Assembly (NCBI RefSeq): GCF_030272615.1
Contig: NC_081406.1
Location: forward strand, 483,135,900 to 483,199,899
Reading direction: 5' to 3'
DNA: 64,000 nucleotides
Origin: Cryptomeria japonica
Lineage: Eukaryota > Streptophyta > Pinopsida > Cupressales > Cupressaceae
Made by a program: the position numbers and the translations under genes. This document shows positions 11,301-20,889 of this stretch, in pieces. Numbering within the stretch: position 1 is the stretch's first letter; every line of letters begins with the position of its first letter. The notes under the pieces were generated by a model, which saw only the letters and a program-made list of their open reading frames with translations, had not been told where the DNA came from and searched no databases.

Positions 11301-12832
11301 AAGTAATAGGACTATATCAAGCGAAACAAGACAAATTATCACAATATAAAGACCTTGCTATCTCTTTGTTACAAAAATTTGATTCTTACACCATGGAACC
11401 TGTTCCTCGAAAAGATAATCGACATGCGGATGCAATGGCATGTGTGGCTTCTTTGATATCTTTAGAGGACCCTATGGTTGATCTTAAATTTGTTATTCAC
11501 AACCTTATTTCTCCAGCTATTGTAGATGATTCTAGCTTGGTGACATGTTGTGACTTTATAGACTCAGATGAATGGTATTCGCATATCGTAAGATACTTGA
11601 CTGATGGTACCTTTCCTGATTCCACTAATAGGAACACTAGGGCTAGAGTTCGCAAGCTGTCCGCTAGATATATCATTCTTTCTAATGTTCTTTACCGAAG
11701 GGGTTATATTGGTCTTCTCCTTCGTTGTCTTAACAAATCAGAAATTGCTATTGCCCTTGAAGAGGCCCATTCAGGTGCCTGTGGGGGACATTTTGGAGGC
11801 AAATCCTTGGTTCAAAGAGTGCTTCGCATGGGATATTATTGGCAAACTATGCAGCAGGATTCTTTTTCATTTGTTAAGAAATGTCATCAATGTCAACAAC
11901 ACAATAATTTGATTCATGCTCCTGCCCAAGAACTTCATTCTCATGTAGCTTCTTGGCCTTTCTCTGCATGGGGACTGGATCTTATTGGTAAAATCTCCCC
12001 TCCTTCATCTCAAGGACATACTTTCATTATAACCGCAACAGATTACTTTACAAAGTGGGTAGAAGCCGTTCCCCTTCGCTCTACTACTACTGAAGTGATT
12101 TGTCGATTTCTTCTAGAAAACATTATTTCTCGATTTGGGATACCTTCCACTATAATCTCTGATAATGGGACATCATTTAAGAACAAGGATGTGAAGAAAT
12201 TCCTTGAGAAGTATCATATCAAACATCGATTTTCTACACCATACTATCCTCAATCAAATGGTCAAGCCGAATCATCCAATAAGATAATTGAACAAATTCT
12301 TCGTAAAACTATGAATAAGCATGGTAAGGATTGGAGTACTCAGCTAATCTATGCTCTTTGGGCCTACCGAACGAGCGTACGAATTGCTACCAGAACTACA
12401 CCTTATAATCTTGTTTATGGTGATGATGCTATTATGCCTTTAGAATTAGAGATTCCATCACTTAGAGTTTCTCTCAAAGGTATAGTAGATGATGACGCTT
12501 ATAGAGAACAAAGACTTCAACAACTTGAGATGCTTGATGAACATCGTATAAATGCTCTTGAGCATATTCAAGAATATCACAAAACTCTACAACGGAGCTA
12601 TAATGATAAGGTTATTCAACGTTCCTTCTCAGTGGGTGACTTAGTGCTCTATGAGAATAAGCGCAATGTGAATGCCTTACCTGAAGAAAAGGGAAAATTT
12701 AGTCCTAATTGGCTTGGACCGTATATCGTTATTGAAGATTATGGATCAGGTGCTTACAAAATAGCGGGTGTAGATGGTACGTCTCTTAAAGACCCTATAA
12801 ACGCTATGCACTTGCGTAGATACTATGCTTAA
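8345..12832 (+). CDS. pol: Tat-1 Pol polyprotein: protease, G-patch, RT, two RNase H, integrase
   Basis: This long open frame (1495 codons from the ATG used here; the same frame is open from 8315) encodes retrotransposon replication enzymes. The aspartic protease core LVDNGSGLNVC straddles the start (8326-8355), so the ATG at 8345 is not the natural beginning; the protein was made as a Gag-Pol fusion. A G-patch-like region with YGHGF..KHGYHGNGCG lies near residues 240-300. RT follows, with FPLPNID and the catalytic YVDD at residue 621. A first RNase H is near 770-890. A second, archaeal-type RNase H has FDGS near 918, NIAEYEAL and GDSQL. Integrase has an HHCC finger near 1140-1180 and the D-D-E triad near residues 1211, 1271 and 1307. 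The frame is free of stops, so the enzyme part could still act in trans. Confidence 0.93.
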   Translation: MCRINLLHKMNVDTSLIEPDSCPIRGFDNVAKTSLGIITLPLTVGPVTLPTPIHVMSGNLTYNLLLGRPWIHSMQAVPSTLHRQVKFIYNNKTYTLIGDTNFQACLQTSTSKGGSSKPPSSSDDSLNKIPIDESSLSDDQNSLDESRAPEEDSSRLETTHEKDFDPEKVLADDDWGSLDFNPTFVGEYKVPSRELKVEKKEEAKNQSTLPEPMSNNFVAASQTSSPHTSNSEEFDSLSYEKLPSLSEMADRYGHGFRIFAKHGYHGNGCGAHEQGIKVPLENNLHNYAFGLGYNPCKRTKASKRPCISVNAISTSLSMQHLKYIDEDPSCACALDVFPTNDALAEFLGAYDTLPRYHHNRGLPYCLNTEAYFGKEIDNDEIVKEFPQLKDTPQQSNLLISDTTDVKMDPCNEEKVIKIGKCLDEEEQKQYEDLLHEFPEIFAWTYSDIPGIDPMIVTHNIVLVPDAKPLKQKIQKMNPKVALLVKAEIEKLLEAGFIRPIDYSPRISNIVAVAKPDNKIRMCTDFQDLNKASLKDDFPLPNIDMIVDSTAGHALLSFMDGFSGYNQIYINPQDQFKTAFTTPWGTFCWIMMPFGLKNAGATYQRAMTLIFHDYMHKILKDYVDDVLAKSILRIDHIKILRQIFERILKYHMRLNPRKCVFGVDCGKLLGFIVSHRGIEVDTKKIDAIVNMPPPRNVSQLKSLQGKIQAIRRFVSQLADHTFPFTQLLKKNITFQWNEDCQQAFKDLKVNLANPPILRPAEPSQPFHLYTTASSHALVALLAQHDKDGKECPVYYISRTLLDYETRYFVIERQCLALVFATQKLRHYLLNSEVHVMVKFDPLKHLFSKTDLSGFLAKWVIMLTEFELKFVSQRAIKGQALTDHLVEAPSPFSFPNPKSFPDDFILCTEKDETWELYFDGSKCRTRSGAGVVLISPTKKSIPLSYRLNFLCTNNIAEYEALIAGIKAALALNIKHIHIFGDSQLIIRQVIGLYQAKQDKLSQYKDLAISLLQKFDSYTMEPVPRKDNRHADAMACVASLISLEDPMVDLKFVIHNLISPAIVDDSSLVTCCDFIDSDEWYSHIVRYLTDGTFPDSTNRNTRARVRKLSARYIILSNVLYRRGYIGLLLRCLNKSEIAIALEEAHSGACGGHFGGKSLVQRVLRMGYYWQTMQQDSFSFVKKCHQCQQHNNLIHAPAQELHSHVASWPFSAWGLDLIGKISPPSSQGHTFIITATDYFTKWVEAVPLRSTTTEVICRFLLENIISRFGIPSTIISDNGTSFKNKDVKKFLEKYHIKHRFSTPYYPQSNGQAESSNKIIEQILRKTMNKHGKDWSTQLIYALWAYRTSVRIATRTTPYNLVYGDDAIMPLELEIPSLRVSLKGIVDDDAYREQRLQQLEMLDEHRINALEHIQEYHKTLQRSYNDKVIQRSFSVGDLVLYENKRNVNALPEEKGKFSPNWLGPYIVIEDYGSGAYKIAGVDGTSLKDPINAMHLRRYYA

Positions 12833-13435
12833 TTCCTCATTCCTTATCATTCATCTATTTCCTTTCTCACTTCTTCAAAATTGGATAATATGTTAGCATA
12901 TCTTTGTTAGAGCAAATGGAATTAAATGATGTTTTGTTTAATCTATATTGCTTCGTTCCTGACAAGCGTGTTTCTTTACTTTATGGTTTGTCTTGAATTC
13001 ATTTTATGTAAATTGCAAAAGATTTACATTTTTCATTATGTTGACATATTATACAATATCTTTATGTGTTAAGTTGAATCGTGTCATGTTGTGTTTAAAT
13101 TCAAATTAAATCACATTAGTTATATGATTCTTAGGCTTAACACATATTTTTTTTCCCTATCATCGATGTAGTACTTGATTAAATATTTTAATTAAGTCAC
13201 ACATGTATCAATTTAATCATGGAGCATTGAGAAATCAATCACATGGAAATTAAATTCAATACATACATGTACATCTACCAAATGTATTAACTTTAATCAA
13301 AATACACATTGTTTTTAGACATTAAAGATAACACGTTTGAAACAAAGAAGCATGTATATATATATATATATGTGGATCAATATACAAAGGTAGGTCACTA
13401 CACATCCAAAATGTGACCTACCCTACATCATAAGA
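12833..13435. other. Spacer between Tat-1 pol and antisense gene
   Basis: AT-rich, with a short (TA)n run near 13353. No open frame of note. It would serve as the 3' untranslated region for both the sense pol transcript and the antisense PMD transcript, which converge here. Confidence 0.5.
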
Positions 13436-15376
13436 TCATCTCCTATCCCTAGGGCTGGTGGCTGGAGAGTGACGACTAGAAGCTCCCTCCTGATCTGGCC
13501 GTGCAGGTGGACCCATAGGGGTATACCATGATATAGATCGTGAATGGCTCCGAGAGGAACTCCTACGATCCCTATACATAAGGATCACGTGATACGAGGT
13601 AGCCTCAGCCTGAGCTGCTGCTAGATCATGCTGTGCCCGCTGAAGGTCCTCTGATAGAACTCTCTCTCTCCCTCCATATCTCTACCTGTACTCGAAATGG
13701 GGAAAACAAATCATCATGCCGACCCGCGTTCCCTTGAGGTCTATAAGCAACTTGTGAGGAACTAGGGATCTGCGCCGTCGTGGAGATATCTGTCACTGCT
13801 TGCTGGATCAAAGAATGCCACTCCTACACATTAGCTGTAGCAGTAGAACAGATCATGTATTAGTACCAATTTATATCATCAAAATATCAATCAATCAATA
13901 TAAACCTACTATACCTGGATCTCCCTCATGCCAGTAGGGATCGTGATATGGTAGCATCTGTGACTGGGAACTACTAGGCTCCCCACGCTCAAATAATCTG
14001 TGCACGATGGGTGTAGGCTGGCCCGTACTAGAAATAGGTCTTTGTATCGCCTCATGTTCCCCCTTTTGGGGAATAAGAGGAGGATCCAGGGGTATGGTAT
14101 CATCTCCTGAATGGTGGGGAGCGACATCTGACCCCTCCTCATCATCTCTATCCTCATCCTCATCCTCATCCTCATCCTCATCTGCATCCTCACCTGCATC
14201 CTCATTCTCCTCATCTATATCCGTGTCATCATCCTCCTCCTCCTCGGCACTAGGCTGATCCCCTGTGGGTGGATCAAGATCTGCAGTATAATCAGTGACC
14301 ACATCCTGGTCAGACCCCTCTATATCTGTGATCTCGATATCATCTATCATAGGTCTCACTACTGCTTTGGGTCTGGGAAGGACTCGTGAGTGTCGAGTGT
14401 AGATGGGCACATCGGCTGGAACACACTGCTCTAGCCCAAACTGCCTCCATACTCGGTCAAAGTAGAATGGGACTATGATGTGTGGATATCGCCCTCTCAG
14501 TAGGTGGTTCCTCTGTAAACATGCTAACTGTCTCTCCATCCCATCCCATCTATGCATCCGCAGATATGGTCTCCACACAGTCACCTCAGCTGTCAATCTG
14601 TCAAATGTCACTCTCCAATACAGTAGATCTCCAAATCTCCACTCACTGGTAAGTGGAAAAGCAAATACCCTAGGTCGCTCGCTAGCCGCACTCATCAGAT
14701 AGCTGACAGGCCTGGTGCATGTAAAGTGCTCAAATATCCACACCTGCAGAAGTGTGCATGTCATCAAGCTGCAACCCTGTCCAAAAACATACTCCTCGAG
14801 GTCGTGATAGAGATGTGCAAGCATACTCCGACCCCAGGCATATACTCTCCTATGTCTCTCCATGGCCCTGATGCACCATGTGAGACCCCCATGCATGTGC
14901 GTACCTCGCCCATTAGGGCAGACAACTAGTGCAATGATGGCTATCATAAGACGTCTCATGAGGGGCACCTCTCCTGTAGGATGTAAGAGCCAGCTGACCA
15001 TGAATACGACCTCTCATCTCACTCGGCATGACTCTCCCTATACAATATACCTGCTCCCTCTGATGATCCTCTATTGACCAATCGGTCGCATATGTCATGG
15101 TAGCTCCTCTGATCGGTAGGTGAAGAATGTGGTACACATCCTCAAGTGTCACCGTCATCTCCCCTACTGGAAGCTGGAACGTGCATGTGTCAGGATCCCA
15201 TCGCTCCATGAGTGCCATCAGCATCGTGGGATGAAATCGAATGGCCGGCATAAGAATCATAGACCATAAACCCAGGATCAACAATGTGTCTCTCTCTGCC
15301 TGAGTCAGCTGGGGAATCTGATCTCGCAAATTGCGAAGAATCTGCCCCGCCGTATGCTCTCTCATGTATGGGAGAC
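13436..15376 (-). pseudogene. Tat-1 antisense plant mobile domain (PMD) gene, frameshifted
   Basis: On the - strand, an ATG at 15365 opens a protein with the PMD signature: PVGEMTVTLEDVYHILHLPI near 15165-15105, then RVYAWGRSMLAHLYHD and LLQVWIFEH. PMD proteins (Pfam PMD; MAIN/MAIL1 relatives) are plant-specific and also occur in transposons. A single frameshift near 14990 separates 14913-15413 from 13895-15001. The C-terminal part has an Asp/Glu-rich tail encoded by a (CTCATC)n run (14150-14240). Further coding sequence continues to a TGA at 13436-13438, after a candidate intron (GT at 13914, AG at 13824 or 13835) and a slip in a GA run near 13665. The phase of that second intron does not join cleanly. 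The gene sits tail to tail with pol. Confidence 0.8.
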
Positions 15377-15687
15377 CTTGCAACACAAAAACATAACTAT
15401 AATCAATACTCAATCATCAAAATCATTCATGCAAACTGTCAAACATCATATGCTAACCCTGGTATCTCTCGCCAAGTCCTGATTGGGACCATGGCGCCCT
15501 GTCAGGGACCATGGCACCCTGAAGGGACTATGGCGCCCTGTCAGGGACCATGGCGCCCCACAGGGACCATGGAACCCCACAGGGATCATGGTGCCCTGTG
15601 TGGGACCCACGGTCAGATTCCAGGGCCCGCAAATGATCATAGAAAGTCAAATGCAGAAAATCAAAAGTCAACGTTCAGTCAACTCAC
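15377..15687 (-). other. Candidate first intron of Tat-1 antisense gene
   Basis: On the - strand a donor GTGAGT starts at 15687 (exon end GACGAG) and an acceptor TTGTGTTGCAAG ends at 15377, just upstream of the PMD start at 15365. The position matches the better supported intron of Tat-2. The putative upstream exon in Tat-1 is not openly coding. The intron contains the 20-bp motif array described separately. Confidence 0.45.
15485..15604. repeat. Array of six ~20-bp GGGACCATGGCGCCCTG units
   Basis: Six head-to-tail units of 19-20 bp with consensus GGGACCATGGCGCCCTG lie 120 bp upstream of the PMD start. A matching motif in inverted sense (GGCGCCCTGGTCCC) is in both LTRs (about 6640-6690 and 17500-17575). 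They are too short and too alike to be CRISPR units; there are no unique spacers. Confidence 0.85.
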
Positions 15688-16334
15688 CTCGTCCAGTGGC
15701 TCGTCGTCGATCACGGCCTATCGCAGGATCTCAATCATCGTGGGACGCTCCGGTCATCGTGAAGGCATGATGATGGCTATGTGGGCTCCACTCCAATAGA
15801 CAATATTCAGAAATCAACAAAGTGACAAATGCAAATGTCACTTTCAAGGTATATACTTTCATTCCTTTACATTTACTTTCAAAAACCCTAATTTTCCTCT
15901 ATGACTCATTTCATCATAACTTGAGTTTGGGAGATGCGATTTTCAAACCGTTTTTTGCGTAGGAATCGTATTTTCATTCCCCTACTCTTGGAATGTTCCA
16001 AAAAGTGCTTTGATGAAGCCTTTTAAGTGAACATCCCTCATCAATACTCTCTTACACAATTTGTCGTAAGTAAACATGCTACCCTGTTTCACCTCCCTAA
16101 TAAGCAAGTCAAAACAGGGGGGGCATATAGCTACTCACAAATTTCATCACTTTCCTTAGTAAGCATTAGGTGATTTTGTGATCTAATGTGTGTTTTGTAG
16201 GGTGCGGTTCCTAACTGTGTACTGCAGATACCGCTGGGGGCTTCGTCCGACAACTTATGGATATATCCTTTTTCAAATGATGTTTACTTTCTGTACTTTA
16301 GCTTGCATATGCACGTAGTACTCATATGACCGCT
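15688..16334. other. Tat-1 region upstream of antisense gene
   Basis: Non-coding stretch before the polypurine tract. It should contain the promoter and first exon of the antisense gene if that gene has its own promoter. No TATA box is evident to me. No other features. Confidence 0.35.
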
Positions 16335-16349
16335 AAAGTGGGGGCTAAA
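16335..16349 (+). promoter_or_regulatory. Tat-1 polypurine tract
   Basis: AAAGTGGGGGCTAAA directly precedes the TG of the 3' LTR, the expected place and composition for the plus-strand primer. Confidence 0.7.
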
Positions 16350-18004
16350 TGTAGCATCGTAAATTGTACGCACTTGCTAAAGCAGTACAATTTCACACCT
16401 AGTTTAGCACCCGCCTTGGCGCGGTTTGCATTTTGCATTGCATTTCCCCTTTAGCACTTAATTAATCAAATTAATTAGGTCTAAGGTCCTATTTCATCAT
16501 CCTTCACATCATAAAGTCGGGCCCTTTCATTAAAGTGTGCCCCTTTTCATGTTATTCCTCTAATACATCATCTAATCAAAAACCCTAATTAAGTCCTATT
16601 TTGAACTTGGGGGCTTGATTTCGGGGGTCAAAACATCTAGAAATCACCTGTAACTTCGGGATTCTCTCTAAAATCATCATATCTGACGGCCCTGAAAATT
16701 TGGTGAAAAGTTGTCAGGACCATGGCGCTCGGAGTGCACATGGTCCTGGACATTTTTCCCAAAATTTTAGGAGCGCGATCCAATCATAAAATAAAGCTTA
16801 ACCCCAAGAAATTGGGAGGAGATTCAATCTCTAAGTCCGCCTAGAGTTGAAATTACGACCTAGGGTTCATACATAAGAGCTCTCTTTCTTCATTTGAAAG
16901 GATCCAAATTTTGTTTTCAGGAACCTCATATGCAGTGAAAGAGAAGATCTTTGAAGACTTCAACAACATTCAACATCCCTCTATCAAGCATTTATCAATT
17001 CCATTCATCCATTTAGGGCTTGGAAGACATTAAAGAACAATAGGAGATTACCGACTGAAGATTGGCTTGTACCCCTCCCTTGGGGGTTGGGTATGATTTC
17101 ATGTTGTTTTCATGTCTTTGCATAAGCTTCAATATCTCATTTATTCATGCTTTAGATCGCTTTGCATCTTGATTTAGAGTATTTACATTATCATTTACAA
17201 GCAATTAGGGTTTACTTTCTAGGTTTCTCTAGTTTGCTTACTTGCATTTTAGATCTTGCACACACACAAGGTCTGCACACACATTACTTTTACAATACAA
17301 CTTGGCTATTTGTGGAGGTGGAAATCACCGAAGCGGGGGTTTGACTAAGGCAAAATCCTATATAGCCGCCCAAACACCTTTTTCAGATACAAGTGCAGGT
17401 TTTGAGACTCGGACGACGCCGCAGGTTGCAGATCCGGGAAAAGCAGGTCGAGATAACACTCCAGACCAAATTGCAGAGCCAAAGACCAGGACAGGGGCGT
17501 GGGGCGCCCTGGTCCCTGGGACAAAGGCGCTGGGGCCCTGGTCCCTGGGACAGAGGTGTTGGGCGCCCTGGTCCCCCTGACAGACAAGATTTCCGACAAT
17601 TTTCTAGAGTGCAAAACAACAGTTTCAGGTGCAGTTTTCGGGACAGAATCAGGACAGCGGCGCCCACACCCCCGTCCTGAACATTTCTAATCAGATTTGA
17701 CTCCGGGTACGCATCTGCATTCTTGTTTTATCCTTGTGTTTACAGCTTTCCATTGTTTAAGTTCAATTCTGCAATCTTGTTATTAGTTCATACTTGCATT
17801 TTAGGGTTAGGAATTGAACTTGCATAATTTTACCTTTCAGTTACAACAAAGGAATAGAAATCCTAATAGGTAGCCCGTGGCTCTCTCTTTCACAAAAAGA
17901 AGTAGCCAATTGTGTGATACCTCTAGGCTCTTTCGTATTCCGTAATGTGTGTCAAAAGGTAAGGTTAGGGCATGATAACCTAGTCTCGCTTTTTCTCCCA
18001 CACA
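16350..18004 (+). repeat. Tat-1 3' LTR
   Basis: It matches the 5' LTR end to end with many scattered substitutions and small indels (TGTAGCATCG at the start versus TGTAGCGTCG). It is followed by the target duplication CCTTT. Confidence 0.93.
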
Positions 18005-18954
18005 CCTTTATACCATATCAACTTTACAAGTAAGAAGAATAATTTCCTTTAAATAATAAGATTTACCCTTTCTTTTCCAAAATGCGAAAATGATAAATTT
18101 ATTTCTATTTCCCAATGACTTTAAATCTTTCCTTTCTAAAAACACATAACTAATTGAATTCGTTATTCAAAATTAACTATTAATTTAACTTGCTACAACA
18201 TAATAAAGCGACCCTTTTTAAATAAATGACTAATCTCATGAAGGAACCTATTTATTTTAATTCCGCAACTTTTAATGCATAAATGAACACATTATTTCAA
18301 TTTAAATGCTTTAAGCTTGCTTCAATTATAATTAGAGCGATCTCTTTAAATTAACGATTAATAATATAAAAGAAACTACCTATTTTAAATTTCTAAATTA
18401 CTAATGCGTACATCTACTCATTAAATTGAATTAAATACTTAGGATAACAAACTCCACTTACCCTGCGCAAGGCATGCAAACCGAGGAAGTCCACCAAATC
18501 ACATGACACGCAACCCAATGAAAAGAAAGCCCCACGAACCACACACAACACTCACTTGACCATGGCTAAGGCAAGACGAGAGTTTTATGACTCCCAAATC
18601 CGAATTCTAAGGATGGAGGAGGTATACTCAACCCTGCGAATCCCAAAGGAGATGAACCTCGCCCTAGGTAGTGTTGTACCTGCAATCTCCTGCACCCATG
18701 AATCACGCAAGCATATATATACATATACATATTCAATGAAGGCATTAGCTCGAGATTTATCACAAGAGTTAGGAAATAATTACATTTACACAAGAATCGA
18801 TGCAAGAGCACAATAATAGGTATGCATGATTATTTATATTATCTAAACTACACATTGCATCACGGTTAACCTACCATTCAAAATGCCACATAGGAAGTCA
18901 ACCAAGGTCAAATGGGTTTTACAAGTCTGACTAAGGTAGGGGCATTACAGTATA

Positions 18955-19659
18955 CTAAGAGTAGGGGGAGGTGAATCAATTTACTAACAATAACAACAAT
19001 CAATTCAATTATAAACCTTAAACTGGAGCACAACCCAATGAAGAATATAACATGAAAGGGCACCATACATAACACCAATATTTTGATGTGGAAAACTCGG
19101 AAAGGGAAAAACCACGGTGGGAAACCCTACCCATAATCAGATGAATATTCTGCAGTAGTATTGTGAATAATTACAATGGGGTCTATACATGCAGAAAGGC
19201 GAACAACCTAGAGCATACTGCTCATCACAAAGGGAAGTCTCACTGACTTACAAAATCATCGGACTATAATCCAGAAAACAATGAATTATGAAAGTAGCAT
19301 CTACTAATGTCTCATATAGTTTCAATTAAGTATTGATGTCTGCTCTACAATACAAAACCTTTCCAACCTTCACCTAAATGATATAACTTTGTTCACACTA
19401 AATCCTTCTCTGATAATGTAGACTTAACCAACCATAACCATCGCATGTCACTCTCAATTACATTATCAAGTCACCTACAAATACATATCATCAACCTTAT
19501 TGACAAGGTCGGCTAAACCCTAAACCCATAAACCCATAATTACAAAAATTACATCATATGATACCACCAGACCAATATTATGATTTACATTACATAGCAT
19601 GGACCTTAATAAAGTAACCAAACAATTATATCCATCAGGGATTTTGCTGACCAAGATCA
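18955..19659 (-). repeat. Main piece of the outer inverted LTR
   Basis: The reverse complement reads as the 3' half of a copia-type LTR: the TGATTCACC pyrimidine-rich end, then GGTTTTTCCC...TTTTCCACATC, then the shared core with GTCAGTGAGACTTCCCTTTGTG. It is joined to 44462 in the ancestral order, since element A interrupts it with the imperfect duplication GATCA/GATCC. Confidence 0.75.
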
Positions 19660-20555
19660 TCTTGGCAATTGACACTCTATTGGTTAAGTTTCATTATGTT
19701 GTCATTGATGGAAACATGTTTTTGGGTTCAGGATTCATATGGTATACCAACAGGCACTTCACATACTCTACACCGACACCGACATGATAGAAGATTTCTT
19801 TGGTCATTGACAATGCAGGTCGACATGGTATGATAAAGGATATTGGTATTGAAGACTGACACATCTTGGATCTGGCATCGACAACTTGTTTAATTCTTAT
19901 TCATTTATGTTATAAGGCCAACATGTATTATGTAATTATATATATCCTTGTAAGCCGACATAAGGCATAAATTTGTATGGGGTATATATAGGATATGCAT
20001 AGATAGAAAAATGAAGGAATGAATAAGGTTATGAATGTAATGTAATGCAAAATATATCAGAGAGACTATGTATGTGAGGAATTCATTGTAAGGGTTATTC
20101 CAGTACTGAGGTTTTAAACGGAACAGACATAGCTTAAACCAGAACTATATTTTGGCATAGGAGATGCTATACTAAGCAGTTCACTATTCTCCGGATTGTA
20201 GTTTGGATTATTATGTAGTCAATGAGACTCCTTTTGTGATGAGCGGTGTTCTCTAGGCTATAAGCCTTCCTACAAGTGCAGGCCCAACATATATTGTAAT
20301 ATCTCTTCATATGGCCAGTGAATTGATATTGTGGGTCACAAGTCCCACCATGGTTTTTCCTCATTGAGGTTTTCCATGTATAAATCTGCGTGTTATGATT
20401 CTCATTTATATGTTTGGCTTATTGGTTGCATTACTTCTTTCAATTTTCTCTATACTGGTATACTGGTTGGTGTATGCATGTTTTTTTAAAGCTAAAATAT
20501 TTTATTCCAGTATAAGACTGATTCACCCCCCTCTCAATGTTATTAGTTTCCAACA
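19660..20555 (+). repeat. Element A 5' LTR
   Basis: 896 bp, ending TTTCCAACA directly before ATTGGTATCAGAGC. It has the conserved core (about 20215-20290) and the GGTTTTTCCTC..GGTTTTCCATG block near its end that recur in the other copia-type LTRs of this window. Confidence 0.88.
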
Positions 20556-20557
20556 AT

Positions 20558-20569
20558 TGGTATCAGAGC
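20558..20569 (+). promoter_or_regulatory. Element A primer binding site (initiator tRNA-Met type)
   Basis: TGGTATCAGAGC, two bases after the LTR, is the classical site complementary to the 3' end of plant initiator methionine tRNA used by Ty1/copia elements. Confidence 0.9.
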
Positions 20570-20889
20570 CTTGTGCCTCGGAGGAAATTTAATAGTTTGA
20601 GGAAGATCCTGAAACCAGAATCATTGAATATGGCTTTGGAGAAACAACTTGAGATGGCACTTGAAGATTATTATGCTTAAATATTGAAGAACTTAAAGTT
20701 ACAAGATGAGTTGAATTCTGCTAAAGAATTTATTCTTGTCCTACAAGAGATATTTTCATCTGTTCAAGCTAGGAGGAAGGAACTTTTGCAAAATCAAGAT
20801 GACAAAGATGCACTTGAGGAACAATGTCATAAATTAAGTCAGGAGAACATGGTTATGAAGAATGAAATGCAAACTATGACTATGAGGTT

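Larger units (their letters stand above)
5456..18004 (+). mobile_element. Tat-1: Ty3 Tat-type LTR retrotransposon with antisense PMD gene
   Basis: This is a complete element of 12,549 bp with LTRs at 5456-7113 (1658 bp) and 16350-18004 (1655 bp). Its exact target duplication is CCTTT (5451-5455 and 18005-18009). The order is LTR, primer site, short Gag-like region, protease, G-patch, RT, RNase H, second RNase H, integrase, antisense PMD gene, polypurine tract, LTR. The second RNase H and the integrase order identify the Ty3/gypsy Tat lineage. The LTRs differ at many positions, so it is older than Tat-2. Oddities are a missing Gag capsid region, one TGA before the protease motif, and a frameshift in the antisense gene. 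Confidence 0.93.
1852..18949. mobile_element. 4.5-kb solo LTR (TGTAATGCCC...GGGCATTACA), split by Tat-1
   Basis: The ends are TGTAATGCCC and GGGCATTACA, a 10-bp inverted terminal match of TG...CA type. They are flanked by an exact 5-bp duplication, GTATA (1847-1851 and 18950-18954). Tat-1 with one CCTTT copy interrupts it; without that it is 3604 + 940 = 4544 bp. No primer site, polypurine tract, protein domain or second LTR copy is present, so a solo LTR left by LTR-LTR recombination fits best. Very long LTRs with TGTAAT-type ends are known in plant Ty3 chromoviruses of the Tekay/Del group, and that assignment is inference. The 940-bp right part (18010-18949) is AT-rich and holds no gene. 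Confidence 0.75.

Noticed and set aside
14007-14258. + strand poly-serine frame
   Set aside because: Shadow of the D/E-rich tail of the antisense PMD gene (CTCATC repeats).
15485-15604. Possible CRISPR-like array
   Set aside because: Units of about 20 bp directly abut with no unique spacers, and the DNA is plant nuclear; it is a tandem repeat.
1852-18949. DNA transposon suggested by 10-bp inverted ends
   Set aside because: TG...CA ends with a 5-bp duplication and no transposase fit a solo LTR better; short inverted ends are normal for LTRs.
20558-20569. tRNA gene
   Set aside because: Only the 12-nt primer-binding complement of initiator Met tRNA is present; no cloverleaf.
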